A program made the translations under genes and the position numbers. Positions 1 to 7,963 of a stretch of 64,000 nucleotides of DNA are shown in pieces. The first letter of the stretch is position 1; the number at the start of each line of letters is the position of its first letter. The DNA comes from Maledivibacter halophilus. Lineage in GTDB: Bacteria > Bacillota > Clostridia > Peptostreptococcales > Caminicellaceae. Location: assembly GCF_900167445.1 (NCBI RefSeq), contig NZ_FUZT01000014.1, positions 62,001 to 126,000 on the forward strand, written 5' to 3'. A model generated the notes under the pieces. The model made no database searches, was not told where the DNA came from, and was given only the letters and a program-made list of their open reading frames with translations.

Positions 1-196
1 TATTGTCTGCTCCATAAATAAGAGTTCCTTCTCTACTCAGCCACTCTTTTTCCTCTTCAGTCAAAATATTCTTATTTAATATATGATTTCTTCCTTCATT
101 TATTGTGAGTAATATTATCAGTTGTAGTATTAAAATAGCTATAATAATAATATATTTTAATCTTCTTTTTGTCTTCAACCTTTGTAATATATTCAT
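1..196 (-). CDS. N-terminal fragment of a membrane sensor with an extracytoplasmic solute-binding-like domain
   Basis: Only the first 65 codons lie in the window; the gene runs off the left edge. The start is an ATG at 196 preceded by GAGGTG. The protein opens with a basic stretch, one hydrophobic segment (about residues 13-31), and then a segment ending in WLSREGTLIYGADN. That last pattern is typical of the start of bacterial extracellular solute-binding family 3 domains found in sensor kinases and diguanylate cyclases. The effector domain is outside the window, so kinase versus cyclase cannot be decided. Family assignment is inference from a short motif. Confidence 0.55.
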   Translation of the reverse strand, partial: MNILQRLKTKRRLKYIIIIAILILQLIILLTINEGRNHILNKNILTEEEKEWLSREGTLIYGADN

Positions 197-208
197 ATTT
201 CACCTCAC

Positions 209-240
209 TTATTTGAGTAAATTGCATAATTACTTCTTGT
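209..240 (+). repeat. Repeat family B, truncated copy
   Basis: GAGTAAATTGCATAATTAC followed by TTCTTGTCAAAAC matches the left arm of the full copy at 14450-14569. The match ends where the palindromic repeat at 252-364 begins, as if that element had cut it. Confidence 0.6.
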
Positions 241-251
241 CAAAACTAAAC

Positions 252-364
252 ACTATAGATATTCCAGTAAAATAGTTAATTTATACATATCAAAAATCCT
301 TAAAAACACTGGATATTTTGATACGTATAAATTAAGTTTTACTATGGGAAATCTATATATATAG
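252..364 (+). repeat. Repeat family A, palindromic copy A1
   Basis: A 113-bp imperfect palindrome: the arm starting ATAGATATTCCAGTAAAAT pairs with the arm ending GGGAAATCTATAT, with the inner arms ATCAAAAATCC and GGATATTTTGAT. The reverse complement matches 14264-14374 with only about five internal differences. It has no coding capacity and looks like a short non-autonomous (MITE-like) repeat. A transposon origin is inference. Confidence 0.8.
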
Positions 365-584
365 TCTTAAAACCTTAGATAGAACACTGCCACATATAAA
401 ATTGTTCCTGATTAGAACTGTAAGATTTTATATTTAAAATAAACTCAAATTCATTTCTAAAATAAATAATCTCTTTTATTTATTTTATCATTATTCGATA
501 AAATTGTGGAAGCTTTACCTTCATATCAAAATATGGTTAATATGATTAATAAATATATCAATTTACATATAATAGAAAAATCAC

Positions 585-627
585 AAAAAAATAAACGACC
601 TTAGACTTTTGAAACTTAAGTCTAAAA
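585..627 (-). terminator. Terminator downstream of KDG kinase
   Basis: TTAGACTT at 601-608 pairs with AAGTCTAA at 618-625. Read on the minus strand the hairpin is followed by GGTCGTTTATTTTTTTG, a U-rich tract. It lies about 60 bases after the stop of the minus-strand kinase gene. Confidence 0.7.
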
Positions 628-686
628 TCGCTTAGGTTTTATTACTGATCCTATCTATTTAATAAATAGTATCGCCTTTATATCTT

Positions 687-1634
687 TTATCTATCAACAT
701 ACTTTTCTTTACCCATAAACTCCATTACTTGAGATGTAGTTGGAAAACCCTCCATATCTCCCCTTACTAAAGTGGCCATGGCTCCAACTGCATTAGCCAT
801 TTGTGCACTTTCCTTAAGACTTAAACCCTTTAATATTCCTGATAAAAAGCCTGCAGCAAACCCGTCTCCTGCACCTACAGTATCTTCAAATTTATCAATT
901 ACATACCCATCACAAAACTCACCTGAATTCTTATCCGAAACATAACATCCTTCTTTCCCAAGTTTTATAGCTACAGTATTACAGCCCATATCCAAAAATC
1001 TATTTGAAATTTCCTTTGGATTATTAATCCCCAATAGCATCTCTGCCTCTGAAATCCCTGGCAAAATAATATCTACTTTTTTAGCTATATCTAATAAAAT
1101 AGGCTTTGCTTCCTCCTTACTCCATAATTTAAATCTCATGTTTGGATCGAAGGAAATAAGAACCTTTTCCTTTTTTGCTATTTCAATTGCCTTATAAACT
1201 GCTTCTCTTGCCAGCTTAGATAAAGCTAAGGTTATTCCAGTAATGTGTAATATCTTAGATTGTTTTATATAATCATAATCCAAATCATCTACATTTAAAA
1301 AACTTGTAGCTGAGTTTTTACGATAATAATAAATATTGGGATCAGTATGCATAAATCTTTCTTTGAAAATTAAACCCGTATTTCTTTCTTCATCTTCAAC
1401 TACCCTTGATACATCAACCCCTTCTCCTCTTATTACTGATTTTATATATTTTCCAAATTCATCATTACCCACTCTAGAAAACCATCCTACTTCGTGTCCT
1501 AACCTAGTAAGAGCTATGGCAACGTTTGATTCTGCGCCCCCTATAGATTTTGTAAATCTATGTGCATATCTCAAAGGGCCATTTGAATCTGGATTAAATA
1601 AAACCATAGTCTCTCCAAAAGTTACAACATCCAT
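687..1634 (-). CDS. kdgK: PfkB-family sugar kinase, probable 2-keto-3-deoxygluconate kinase
   Basis: The product phosphorylates a sugar acid, most likely 2-keto-3-deoxygluconate (KDG) to its 6-phosphate. It is 315 residues, the usual length for ribokinase/PfkB enzymes. The N-terminal family signature GGAESNVAIAL sits near residue 32 and the C-terminal one, DTVGAGDGFAAGF, carries the predicted catalytic Asp257. The start ATG has TAGGAGG upstream. It is the last gene of a leftward series (symporter, RraA-like, PLP enzyme, RidA) that would deliver a 2-keto-3-deoxy acid. A 31-bp perfect palindrome lies 85 bases upstream. A second KDG kinase is encoded at 8787. KDG is the best guess; a related keto-acid is possible. 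Confidence 0.85.
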   Translation of the reverse strand: MDVVTFGETMVLFNPDSNGPLRYAHRFTKSIGGAESNVAIALTRLGHEVGWFSRVGNDEFGKYIKSVIRGEGVDVSRVVEDEERNTGLIFKERFMHTDPNIYYYRKNSATSFLNVDDLDYDYIKQSKILHITGITLALSKLAREAVYKAIEIAKKEKVLISFDPNMRFKLWSKEEAKPILLDIAKKVDIILPGISEAEMLLGINNPKEISNRFLDMGCNTVAIKLGKEGCYVSDKNSGEFCDGYVIDKFEDTVGAGDGFAAGFLSGILKGLSLKESAQMANAVGAMATLVRGDMEGFPTTSQVMEFMGKEKYVDR

Positions 1635-1718
1635 ATATTTCCCTCCTAATTTTAATTAATGAAAATAGTAATTAACTCATTTTACTAGTTTCTCTTATAA
1701 GTGTTTAAATTTTTATGC

Positions 1719-1749
1719 AAACTTAGTTTCGTATATTGAAACTAAGTTT
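1719..1749. promoter_or_regulatory. Palindromic operator upstream of kdgK
   Basis: AAACTTAGTTTC-N7-GAAACTAAGTTT is a perfect inverted repeat with 12-base arms. Its core AGTTTC-N7-GAAACT recurs upstream of the KDPG aldolase gene (7927-7945). It is a likely binding site for the IclR-family regulator encoded at 7050; that link is inference. Confidence 0.7.
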
Positions 1750-1869
1750 TATAATTTGAACTTTTTATTCAATTATAAGAAAAAGAAATTCTTTTAGCAA
1801 GAATAATTTTATATATTTCTGTAATTATTTTTTATAATTTCCTCTTAGAAAGTATTTTCCTTTATATAA

Positions 1870-1902
1870 AAGCTGACAATAATTTAGAATTATTGTCAGC
1901 TT
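1870..1902 (-). terminator. Terminator downstream of ridA
   Basis: AAGCTGACAATAATT (1870-1884) pairs perfectly with AATTATTGTCAGCTT (1888-1902) around a 3-base loop. On the minus strand it is followed by TTATATAAA. It separates ridA from the kinase gene, which therefore probably has its own promoter. Confidence 0.8.
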
Positions 1903-1922
1903 AAATTACTAAGTAATTTGTA

Positions 1923-2321
1923 CTACTTTTTTACTGCCCACATTTCAATTTCTACTAATAAATTCATTAATAAATCTGTTCCAACTGCTGTTCTAACTGG
2001 TTTGGGATTACAAAAATATTTTTCATAAATTTTATTAAATCTTGGCCACAGCTTTAAATCAGTCATAAATACATTTACCTTAAAAACATCATCAAAAGTA
2101 CAACCTGCGGTCTCTAACTGCTTTTTACAGTTTTCCAATGTTAACTCTGCTTGCTCTTCAATGGTATTTCCTATTACATTTCCCTCCATGTCAATTGCAG
2201 CTTGACCTGAAATAACAACTAATTTACTACATTCTATTTCTAATACTGGTGAATACGGTCCTGCCGTTTTATGTTGTGTAGCTCCCTTAGGATTTCTTTT
2301 AAATTCAGTCTTATTTTCCAT
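1923..2321 (-). CDS. ridA: RidA/YjgF family enamine/imine deaminase
   Basis: RidA proteins hydrolyse reactive enamine/imine intermediates released by PLP-dependent lyases. The product is 132 residues from the ATG at 2321, which has AAAGGGG 7-8 bases upstream; the in-frame ATG at 2339 has no ribosome binding site. Conserved family features are the PVRTAVGTDLL segment, with the arginine that binds the substrate carboxylate, and the C-terminal VEIEMWAVKK. It follows a SelA-like PLP enzyme by about 40 bases, which fits a partner that clears the enamine that enzyme would make. Confidence 0.9.
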   Translation of the reverse strand: MENKTEFKRNPKGATQHKTAGPYSPVLEIECSKLVVISGQAAIDMEGNVIGNTIEEQAELTLENCKKQLETAGCTFDDVFKVNVFMTDLKLWPRFNKIYEKYFCNPKPVRTAVGTDLLMNLLVEIEMWAVKK

Positions 2322-2358
2322 TACAATAACCCCTTTCATTACAACAAAATATTATAAT

Positions 2359-3495
2359 CTATCCTTCTATTTCTTTTAATCTATCAATAATGATGTTCAT
2401 TTCTCCTTCTTGCAAAGTCATAGGATTAATATATACACCATTTCTATCTTCACTATTAGTATAAATTCCATATTCACCTTCCATTAAAAGCTCTTGAAGT
2501 TTTTTAGCTTTTAACCTATTATTATCAATAATATTTACAAAAGCCCTTGGAATAGGCTGTCCTGCTTCATTTGGATACGTCCTATCAATCTTGAATAAAT
2601 TGCTTCTATTAAATGCTTCTTGTAATCGTTTTATTTCATCCTCACACCAATTTCTTCTTTTCTCATGATCCATATTTACAAATTGCTCAACTGCTGAGAA
2701 AAGTCCTATAATTTCTTCTCTCCCAACTTTCAACATTCTGCCTATTCCATAATTGGGAAATCCAATTTTTGTTATTATGTCAATTAATTTTTTTCTTCCT
2801 ACAATCAAGCCGCTTGACTGAGGTCCTCTAAGGTCTTTCCCTCCACTAAAAATCGCTATATCAGCCCCCTGTTTTGTATAATTCCATAAATTTTCTACAG
2901 GTGGTAATTGTGCTGCAGAATCCACAATAACAGGAATATTTCTCTCCTTTGCAACTTTTACTGTTGCTTCAAAAGATAAGGCTCCTTTAGGAATCCATCC
3001 ATCCTCACTTCCAGCAGCATAGTAAACAGCCACCGTGTTATCAGTAATTGCATTTTCTAAATCCTCAGCAGTTGCAGGCAATATAATATTTGGAAAACCA
3101 ATTTGTATAATTTTAGCACCAAGCTGTTTTATCGACCAATCATATGGATTTCTGTGGGCAGAAAAAGTAACAACTTCTTTTTCCATTATTTTAGCTATAG
3201 GAATATAATTAAAGGCTTTCCCTTCTTTTGATGCAATACAAGCAGCAATACTTAGATATAAGCCAGCTGCTGCACCATTACATATATAGGCACCTTCATT
3301 TTTCGTTAGTTCAGCTAGTTTTTCATGAATATTTTTTTGAAGTTCTCTAATCTCTACATGACTTGCTGCGGCATCTGCAATATCCTCTAAGGTTTTTTTG
3401 CTCATTCTTGAACCGCCTATGGCAGTATAGGTTCCTGCAGCATTAATAAATTTTTTTACTCCTAATCTATCATATATATCTTTCCTTTTTTCCAT
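2359..3495 (-). CDS. SelA/DgaE-like PLP-dependent lyase
   Basis: This is a fold-type I PLP enzyme of 378 residues, related to selenocysteine synthase (SelA) and to D-glucosaminate-6-phosphate ammonia-lyase (DgaE). The cofactor lysine is Lys220 in FSGGKDLRGPQSSG and the pyridine-nitrogen aspartate is Asp192 in VDSAAQLPP. A selenium role is unlikely because no tRNA-Sec or other sel gene is nearby. Next to it are RidA, a KDG kinase and an RraA-like protein, so the probable reaction is removal of ammonia from an amino sugar acid (or related 2-amino-3-hydroxy acid) to give a 2-keto-3-deoxy acid. The exact substrate is not readable from sequence. Start ATG is preceded by AGGGAGAG. Confidence 0.75.
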   Translation of the reverse strand: MEKRKDIYDRLGVKKFINAAGTYTAIGGSRMSKKTLEDIADAAASHVEIRELQKNIHEKLAELTKNEGAYICNGAAAGLYLSIAACIASKEGKAFNYIPIAKIMEKEVVTFSAHRNPYDWSIKQLGAKIIQIGFPNIILPATAEDLENAITDNTVAVYYAAGSEDGWIPKGALSFEATVKVAKERNIPVIVDSAAQLPPVENLWNYTKQGADIAIFSGGKDLRGPQSSGLIVGRKKLIDIITKIGFPNYGIGRMLKVGREEIIGLFSAVEQFVNMDHEKRRNWCEDEIKRLQEAFNRSNLFKIDRTYPNEAGQPIPRAFVNIIDNNRLKAKKLQELLMEGEYGIYTNSEDRNGVYINPMTLQEGEMNIIIDRLKEIEG

Positions 3496-3571
3496 AATAC
3501 TTTTCTCTCCCTAAATAAACAATTATGTTTTCTAATAATGATCCTTATATTTGAAACTACCAGAGCTAATA

Positions 3572-3591
3572 CCCCCTAATTTTGTAGGGGG
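3572..3591 (+). terminator. Stem-loop with plus-strand T-tract inside a minus-strand operon
   Basis: CCCCCTA (3572-3578) pairs with TAGGGGG (3585-3591) and is followed on the plus strand by CATTTTTTATTT. This is terminator-like only for plus-strand (antisense) transcription, yet both flanking genes read leftward. On the minus-strand mRNA it would be a stable hairpin without a U-tract. Confidence 0.55.
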
Positions 3592-3662
3592 CATTTTTTA
3601 TTTATTGTCTTAATTATTTTATAAATTTATATTTCAGAACTATAAACTCTATAGAAAAATAA

Positions 3663-4328
3663 TTACAATATACCATACTTCTCAAACGCTTCTGTAGAAG
3701 ACATTCCACTTTGAATCTCCTTCAAGACAGTTTTCTCAGCCCTTGCTTTTTTTAGTGCCTTCTCAATCACTTCAACCTCTACTTTTTGTGGTATAATCAA
3801 TACCCCATCAAGATCAGCAAAAACTAAATCTCCAGGTTCAATCCATACGTTTCCAACCTCAATTGAACAACGATAATTAACTACCTGCGTTCTCACTGAT
3901 GAATCTTGAGCATATCTTCCACGGCTAAAAACAGGCCAATTTTGAACCATTACTTTTGGTGTATCACGATGAAATCCATTTACTATAGCTCCTACTGCTC
4001 CACGATACTTAGCTGTTGCAGTAAGTATCTCTCCCCAATAGGCGCAGCGCATATCACCACCACTGGCAATATACACTTCATTTTCTTGCAGTTGATCCAA
4101 TGCTTCTGTCAAAAGACCAAATGGCTTCTTTTGCGGTCCATATACATCAATCATAAGGGCTGGCATAGCACGTCCTACAATTATATCACTTTCTCTCATT
4201 GGTTGAATTTCTTGAGGTAGAAATTGATGATAGTATCCAAGCTCATCTAAGATATCTCCTACTACCGGTGTATATAATTCTTTTTTTACCAATTCAATTA
4301 ATTCTTTATCACTTTTCCATTCAGCCAT
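3663..4328 (-). CDS. RraA-like family protein (HMG/CHA aldolase-type)
   Basis: The 221-residue product belongs to the RraA/4-hydroxy-4-methyl-2-oxoglutarate aldolase fold. The core [12 protein letters not shown], followed by [12 protein letters not shown] and FHRDTP, matches the family active-site region. The Arg-Asp pair that binds pyruvate and divalent metal is kept (HRD), but the usual VDG is VNG. Members include class II pyruvate aldolases, oxaloacetate decarboxylases and non-enzymatic RNase E inhibitors. In this operon, between a symporter and a PLP lyase, an aldolase or decarboxylase role in the same catabolic route is more likely than RNase control. Substrate unknown. Confidence 0.75.
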   Translation of the reverse strand: MAEWKSDKELIELVKKELYTPVVGDILDELGYYHQFLPQEIQPMRESDIIVGRAMPALMIDVYGPQKKPFGLLTEALDQLQENEVYIASGGDMRCAYWGEILTATAKYRGAVGAIVNGFHRDTPKVMVQNWPVFSRGRYAQDSSVRTQVVNYRCSIEVGNVWIEPGDLVFADLDGVLIIPQKVEVEVIEKALKKARAEKTVLKEIQSGMSSTEAFEKYGIL

Positions 4329-4381
4329 TTCTAATTCTCCCTTTTTGATATTTTTCCCATTCTATCTATATAAATTTCTAA

Positions 4382-5818
4382 TTATTTTTTACGATTCTCT
4401 TGAATAAGTCTTAATGCTTCTTCTCGTGATACTTTATTTTCTGATGTCATTAGACTTACAACGACACATGCAATAAAGGCCCCAGCTAGAGAAGGAATTG
4501 TTGGGTCTCCTAAAAGCTCCATTAATTCACCGCTATTTGTTGCTAAAATAGAACATATAGAACCTCCTATCAAAGCTGCAAGTCCACCTTGCCAAGTAGC
4601 CCTTTTCCAATATTTACCCATGATTGAAGCTACTGCAAGCCCTGATAAGGTTGTAGATATCATATTAGCAATATAATTTGTAATATTCGTTGCTCCAGCA
4701 GCCATTACAAAGGCAATTCCTAATGTTAATACAGTAGCAATACGTGAGTTTCTAACCATTTTATCTTCATCTGGCATTTTTCCAAAAACCATACTATAAA
4801 TATCAGTCATTAAGATTGTAACCCCTGCTATTGCATCTGAATCGCCGGAAGACATAGTTGCACTTAATCCAGCAATTAAAATCAACATTCCAAGTCCTGC
4901 TGGCAGAACTTCCATTGCCATAAATGGAATTGCAAAACTACTATTTTCTAATGAAGGATTAATGGTAAAGGCTGACATTCCAATGATAACAGGGAAAACA
5001 GCAAATATGGCATATAGTCCAGCAGTCCATAAAAAACCTTTTTTTACAGATTTAACGTCTTTTCCAGAATAAATTCTATGGCGAAAAGATGGGACTGCTA
5101 ATCCTCCCACTGTAATTGCAATTAATAATGATATTGCTGGAATAACTCCATATTTCTCTATTCCTAGAAAGGAAAGGGCATCATTTGGCACTGCTTGTCT
5201 TATTGCTTCAAATCCACCTGCTTCTGGTATTGACATAATAGCTACAACAATAAATCCGACAAAAAGAATAATTGACTGTATTGCATCAGTCCATACAACA
5301 GCTAAATATCCTCCAATGGTAACATAAATACCAAAACCTAAAACTGTAATAAGCTTAGCAGCTAAAAGGTCAATACCTGTAACCCATGACAAATACATAC
5401 TTCCTCCAAGTATATGGGCTCCTAACCAACCTACTGAAGCAATATAAATCAAGATTGACACAATACTTTTTATATATTTATTTGCTCCATAATAAAAAGA
5501 AATTTCTTCAGACATAGTTAAAAATCCATATTTACGCACATCTGCAAATAAAAGTGCAACTAATACAATACTTGCAAAACCACCAACTCCATATAATAGA
5601 CCAGCCCAACCATTGGTATATCCAAATCCTGAAGCACCCATACTAGATCCTGTTCCTACTTGTGTTGCTAACATTGTACCAATTATAAGAAATACATTAA
5701 TTCCACGTGAACCTATTAGATAGTCTTCTCCTGACTGGCCCCTAGATACACGCCATCCTATAAATACCATTAGAGCCATATATATCGAAAAACATACAAA
5801 AAATATCGTAGTGTTCAT
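4382..5818 (-). CDS. Sodium:solute symporter (SSF family)
   Basis: A 478-residue polytopic membrane protein with about 13 hydrophobic segments and SSF hallmarks: GASGFGYTNGWAGLLYG in the N-terminal third and the SSGDSDAIAGVTILMTDIY region in the centre. SSF carriers import sugars, amino acids or organic acids with sodium. It is the first gene of the leftward cassette RraA-like - PLP lyase - RidA - kinase, so it probably imports that pathway's substrate. Its ATG is preceded by AAGGAGGG. Transport specificity cannot be inferred from the family. Confidence 0.85.
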   Translation of the reverse strand: MNTTIFFVCFSIYMALMVFIGWRVSRGQSGEDYLIGSRGINVFLIIGTMLATQVGTGSSMGASGFGYTNGWAGLLYGVGGFASIVLVALLFADVRKYGFLTMSEEISFYYGANKYIKSIVSILIYIASVGWLGAHILGGSMYLSWVTGIDLLAAKLITVLGFGIYVTIGGYLAVVWTDAIQSIILFVGFIVVAIMSIPEAGGFEAIRQAVPNDALSFLGIEKYGVIPAISLLIAITVGGLAVPSFRHRIYSGKDVKSVKKGFLWTAGLYAIFAVFPVIIGMSAFTINPSLENSSFAIPFMAMEVLPAGLGMLILIAGLSATMSSGDSDAIAGVTILMTDIYSMVFGKMPDEDKMVRNSRIATVLTLGIAFVMAAGATNITNYIANMISTTLSGLAVASIMGKYWKRATWQGGLAALIGGSICSILATNSGELMELLGDPTIPSLAGAFIACVVVSLMTSENKVSREEALRLIQENRKK

Positions 5819-5915
5819 AATAACCCTCCTTACAAAATTTTCTATTTTCTTGCTATAAATAAGATTTTGATTTATAATTGTATTCGTAAAGTTTTTTATA
5901 TATTTTTATTTTTTT

Positions 5916-5934
5916 GGCAAAGTTTTTCTTTGCC
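5916..5934 (+). terminator. Hairpin with plus-strand T-tract upstream of the symporter gene
   Basis: GGCAAAG (5916-5922) pairs with CTTTGCC (5928-5934), followed on the plus strand by TTTTTTCTTTTT. Like the hairpin at 3572 it reads as a terminator only on the strand opposite to the flanking genes. It lies in the presumed leader of the symporter operon. Confidence 0.5.
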
Positions 5935-5963
5935 TTTTTTCTTTTTATATAATCTAAAGCTTT

Positions 5964-6008
5964 TTAATTTAACTCTACTTCACCTCCTTTCATATATAAA
6001 ATTTTCAT
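5964..6008 (-). other. Possible 14-codon leader ORF with strong Shine-Dalgarno sequences
   Basis: On the minus strand AAGGAGGGAA is followed directly by an ATG opening a 14-codon frame (MKILYMKGGEVELN) that itself contains a second AAGGAGGTG. The spacing of the first site is short (about 3 bases) and the second has no obvious start after it. It may be a leader peptide of the symporter operon or a decayed gene start. Confidence 0.25.
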
Positions 6009-6112
6009 TTCCCTCCTTTCTTAATTTATAGTAACTTTAATAAAAAATCTATCTTGTAAAAATCTCTATAGATTAGTACTAAACGTTTTCCACAAATTCA
6101 TTCAAAAGCCAT

Positions 6113-6757
6113 TTAATCATTAGTAGTTCTTATTTCTTCCAAGTAATTATATAGAGTATACTTAGAAATATCATAAAACTTTGATATCCTATCGCCTGAT
6201 TTTTTAATTAACAAAGCACCTTTCTTATCCAAATAATCTAATCCTTTCATCTTATCTTCCTTTGTCATTAATGCCACTGGCTTACCAATCTGTTGAAGAG
6301 ATTCTTGAATAAGTATATCTAATAACTCATCTACATTATTTGTAAAAAATTCTTTTGTTTCTTCATTTTTCTCAAAATTTATTAAACTTTTTAAGTTTGA
6401 TTCAACCATAATAAGATTTGTGATATCAAAATTAATACAAATACTTCCAATAACATTTCCATCATCATCATTTATATATATAGATGATGATCTAAGAACT
6501 CTTCCTTCTTTAGTTTGAGTCACATAATTATACCTATCTTCTCCTTCTACTGTCCCTCTTAAAACTTCAAGCCCTAAATTTGTTCCTGAATCTCCAATAC
6601 CTCTGCCAGTTACATGTCCATTTTCTATAGCTACAATCGTACTATCATATGGTCTTTTTAAATCATGAAGTACTACTTCACAATCCTTACCAAATTGCGC
6701 TCCAATACATTTTATTATTCTTTTAAATAATACAATTTCTTCTTGTATATTTTTCAT
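6113..6757 (-). CDS. YheO/DauR-like PAS-HTH transcriptional regulator
   Basis: The product is 214 residues from the ATG at 6757, chosen over a TTG at 6775 because GGAAGTGAG lies just before it. The N-terminal two thirds is a YheO-like PAS domain (start region FGKDCEVVLHDLK; later SSSIYINDDDGNVIGSICINFD). The C-terminal about 60 residues, with KSGDRISKFYDISKYTLYNYLEEI, form the DauR-type helix-turn-helix. Characterised relatives (DauR) control D-arginine catabolism. It lies immediately upstream of the symporter cassette and is divergent from an IclR gene, so it is a likely local regulator. Ligand unknown. Confidence 0.85.
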   Translation of the reverse strand: MKNIQEEIVLFKRIIKCIGAQFGKDCEVVLHDLKRPYDSTIVAIENGHVTGRGIGDSGTNLGLEVLRGTVEGEDRYNYVTQTKEGRVLRSSSIYINDDDGNVIGSICINFDITNLIMVESNLKSLINFEKNEETKEFFTNNVDELLDILIQESLQQIGKPVALMTKEDKMKGLDYLDKKGALLIKKSGDRISKFYDISKYTLYNYLEEIRTTND

Positions 6758-7049
6758 CTTTTTCTCACTTCCCAATCCTTCGGTTTTATTTTAATATATA
6801 AAAATCAGATTATATTTTTCTTGGATATTTTTTAGTATAACATAATAAAGTGAATTTATCAAAAAAATTTTTTGCTTAAAAAAATTTTTTTTAGCAAAAC
6901 TTATTGTCTAAATTTGCTTTTTTATAAATCCTCAACTTTTTTAAATATATTACTGTAAAACTAAAATTTATAATAAAACTTATTGCATATTATATTTTTT
7001 TATCCTATACTATCAATTAAGTTCATATTCAGAAAGGGTGATTCATAAT

Positions 7050-7817
7050 ATGAAATCTGATATTGTACAATCAGTGGATAGAGCCTTTGATATATTAGAA
7101 GCTTTAAGGGATGAGGATGAAATTGGTTTAATAGCTTTATCTAAGAAGGTAAATTTGAATAAAAGCACTGTCCACAGGCTTTTAAATACTTTAATTTATA
7201 GAGGATATGTTAATCAAAACTCAGAAAATAATAAATATAAGCTTTCTTTTAAGTTTTTGGAAATTGGTAATAGCTGCTTAAATTCTCTAGATATAGTAAG
7301 TATAGCTAAACCCCATATTAAAAAACTCTCAGATAAAACAAATGAAGTAGTTCACCTAGTATTAATAGAAAAAAGTGAAATTGTATATATTGACAAGATA
7401 GAGTCTCATAATACCATAAGAATGCATTCTTATATTGGAAAAAGAATACCAATATATTGTACTGCGGTGGGTAAAGCTTATATGGCACATTTGAAAGATA
7501 ATGAATTTTTATCTCTTTGGAACAATATAGAAAATAATCTAAATAAGCTAACTGAAAATACAATTACCTCAAAGGAAAAGATGATAAAGGAATTAGATGA
7601 CATAAGAAATAATGGTTTTGCTGTGGATAATGAAGAAAATGAAAAAGGAGTAATATGTGTTGCTGCGCCAATATTTAACTATGATAAAAGTATTAAATAC
7701 GCCATAAGCATCTCTACCCCTAAAATGAGAATTAATAAAGAAAAAATAAAATGTTTTGGAAAACTGGTTAATGAAACCACTAAAGCAATTTCTAAGGATC
7801 TTGGATATGTTTATTAA
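7050..7817 (+). CDS. IclR-family transcriptional regulator (candidate KDG-pathway regulator)
   Basis: The product is 255 residues from the ATG at 7050; AAAGGGTG upstream fits this ATG better than the GTG at 7038. The N-terminal winged helix includes ALSKKVNLNKSTVHRLLNTL. The C-terminal IclR effector domain includes YCTAVGKAYMAHL and GFAVDNEENEKGVICVAAPI. It stands directly before eda on the same strand. The palindrome AGTTTC-N7-GAAACT before eda and before kdgK is a plausible operator. In enterobacteria the IclR-family KdgR controls the same two reactions; functional equivalence here is inference. Confidence 0.9.
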   Translation: MKSDIVQSVDRAFDILEALRDEDEIGLIALSKKVNLNKSTVHRLLNTLIYRGYVNQNSENNKYKLSFKFLEIGNSCLNSLDIVSIAKPHIKKLSDKTNEVVHLVLIEKSEIVYIDKIESHNTIRMHSYIGKRIPIYCTAVGKAYMAHLKDNEFLSLWNNIENNLNKLTENTITSKEKMIKELDDIRNNGFAVDNEENEKGVICVAAPIFNYDKSIKYAISISTPKMRINKEKIKCFGKLVNETTKAISKDLGYVY

Positions 7818-7838
7818 TATTCAAGATCCTTTATTTTT
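7794..7838 (+). terminator. Terminator overlapping the end of the IclR gene
   Basis: AAGGATCTTG (7794-7803, inside the last codons) pairs with CAAGATCCTT (7822-7831), followed by TATTTTTTTT. It separates the regulator from eda. Confidence 0.8.
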
Positions 7839-7926
7839 TTTATAAATTTTAAAAAATATAAATTTCCCCTTGCTAAAACATCTTTTTTTTCTTATAATCT
7901 AAGTAAAGGTTCATTTTGCAAAACAT

Positions 7927-7945
7927 AGTTTCATAATACGAAACT
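7927..7945. promoter_or_regulatory. Palindromic operator upstream of eda
   Basis: AGTTTC-N7-GAAACT, the same core and spacing as the site at 1719-1749 before kdgK. It ends 18 bases before the eda ATG, so a bound protein would cover the transcript start or leader. Confidence 0.65.
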
Positions 7946-7963
7946 GATATTAGGAGGGTACTT

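Larger units (their letters stand above)
197..686. other. Gene-free stretch with repeats and a terminator
   Basis: No credible ORF is present. The stretch holds a truncated copy of the GAGGAAATTGCATAA-ended repeat (about 209-240), a complete palindromic repeat (252-364) and, near its right end, a minus-strand terminator hairpin for the kinase gene. From 366 to 585 I see only AT-rich sequence. Confidence 0.7.

Noticed and set aside
2359-3495. Selenocysteine synthase function for the SelA-like enzyme
   Set aside because: No selB, selD or tRNA-Sec is near, and the neighbours (RidA, KDG kinase, symporter) fit a catabolic lyase.
6074-6095. GTGGAAAACGTTTAGTA (minus strand) and GTGGAAAACGCTTATA at 44684-44699 as CcpA (cre) sites
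   Set aside because: Both share AAAACG-TT cores with cre but the outer bases fit poorly; evidence is too weak for a feature.
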